From: Oikopleura dioica
Lineage: Eukaryota; Chordata; Appendicularia; Copelata; Oikopleuridae
Length of the DNA stretch: 64,000 nucleotides
Direction of reading: 5' to 3'
NCBI GenBank assembly: GCA_907165135.1
Contig: OU015569.1
Location: 7,812,501-7,876,500 of the forward strand
A program made the translations under genes and the position numbers. Shown piece after piece: positions 63,489-64,000 of this stretch; within the stretch, counting starts at the first letter, position 1; the number at the start of each line of letters is the position of its first letter. Under the pieces are notes generated by a model. It made no database searches. It had not been told where the DNA came from and saw only the letters and a program-made list of their open reading frames with translations.

Positions 63489-64000
63489 TTAAACGCTGAA
63501 GGGAGCGAAACAGTGGATTCGATGGTAGTCAGGCTCTTTTCCAGGAACGGAAGAAAAGGCAAGATAGTTTCTGTCGTCGCCAACTCCGTTGATGCTTAAT
63601 TTCTTTTAAATCAACGCGTGGTTTGTAATGTTACCCATAACAGTTGAACTTATCGACTCCTTCTGGAATCATGTGATTTGGAATGCGAGCAGTGCTTGTC
63701 CAAGTCTTTCCACCATCTAAGATTTGCGAAGAGAAAGCAAATTCGAACTTCTCGTCGATATCAATTCCCTGTCTTGCCCCTTTGAATTTGAGCGCCAGGA
63801 AGTGCCCGTGCGGTCCAAACTCAAACTCAGAATATTCTTCTGTTTTTGAATTGAGAAAGAAAATTTCTGCTACTTCAAAGTCCCACAAGCCTTTTTCGGG
63901 TTCGCTAGTATCGTTTTTTGTTGATGTCTACTTCAAACCCTACCCATCAAATATCCCGGCTCTTTGGGCGGCGCTGGATCGTTGAAAAAATCTGCCGTTA
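63489..64000 (-). CDS. UPF0462 protein (C4orf33 homologue), partial
   Basis: The gene runs off the right edge of the window. The visible part reads FFNDPAPPKEPGYLMG, then an intron, then GLWDFEVAEIFFLNS, EFEFGPHGHFLALK, and PEGVDKFNCY. A GT-AG intron (GTAACATTA...AATTAAG) joins it in phase to GINGVGDDRNYLAFSSVPG, and it ends HRIHCFAPFSV at 63489. Human C4orf33 has the same blocks (LWDYEVVEAFFL, CPHGQHLVLLL, FPPNVTKFNSFAIHG, YEALYPVP). The function is unknown; the fold resembles a carbohydrate-binding beta sandwich in related bacterial proteins (family knowledge, not seen here). Confidence 0.85.

Noticed and set aside
1-64000. CRISPR arrays, bacterial operons or viral genes
   Set aside because: None are visible; gene content and introns are animal nuclear.

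Overview
The window is nuclear DNA from a very compact animal genome, most likely a larvacean tunicate (Oikopleura-like). The proteins are clearly metazoan and chordate-like: NIPBL, AP-1 mu, eIF3k, TMEM87, topoisomerase II, MFSD11, LCLAT1 and a C4orf33 homologue. Most introns are 31-60 nt. At least seven genes have a polypyrimidine-AG acceptor immediately before or a few bases upstream of the start codon, as expected for spliced-leader trans-splicing. At least one conserved intron begins with GA instead of GT. The species is inferred, not proven.

Layout. From 0.3 to 26.5 kb every gene is on the minus strand. In transcription order they are TMEM87 (24.5-26.5 kb), eIF3k and AP-1 mu (23.5-20.9 kb, 133 bp apart, possible operon), a BTB plus three-dsRBD protein of the TARBP2/PRKRA family (20.3-18.4 kb), two small unknown proteins, NIPBL/SCC2 (16.5-10.3 kb), and a secreted six-domain trypsin-like polyprotein with thrombospondin repeats and threonine-rich stalks (9.0-0.3 kb). 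A 660 bp foldback element lies between NIPBL and the protease gene. From 27.5 to 41.2 kb the main genes are on the plus strand: a tetraspanin, DNA topoisomerase II, a Tudor-domain protein and the UNC93-like transporter MFSD11. Small minus-strand genes lie near 34.3-35.0 and 41.5-41.9 kb.

The most striking locus is a plus-strand gene at 43.1-59.7 kb. It encodes a secreted giant of roughly 4,500 residues. A repeating unit occurs nine times: a barrel-like domain resembling the spherulin-4 family, then calcium-binding EGF repeats, closed in most units by a short six-cysteine EGF. The protein ends in a ZP domain with a furin-type site. I know of no described protein with this architecture. It reads as a polymerising extracellular matrix or house protein.

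The right edge carries, on the minus strand, a 71-residue membrane protein, the acyltransferase LCLAT1, and a partial UPF0462/C4orf33 homologue. A 551 bp foldback element with a perfect 9 bp target duplication and iterated subterminal repeats sits between LCLAT1 and the last gene.

Four plus-strand coding frames are each broken by one base at a run of four or five A, including in topoisomerase II. This suggests assembly homopolymer errors that should be fixed before the proteins are used.
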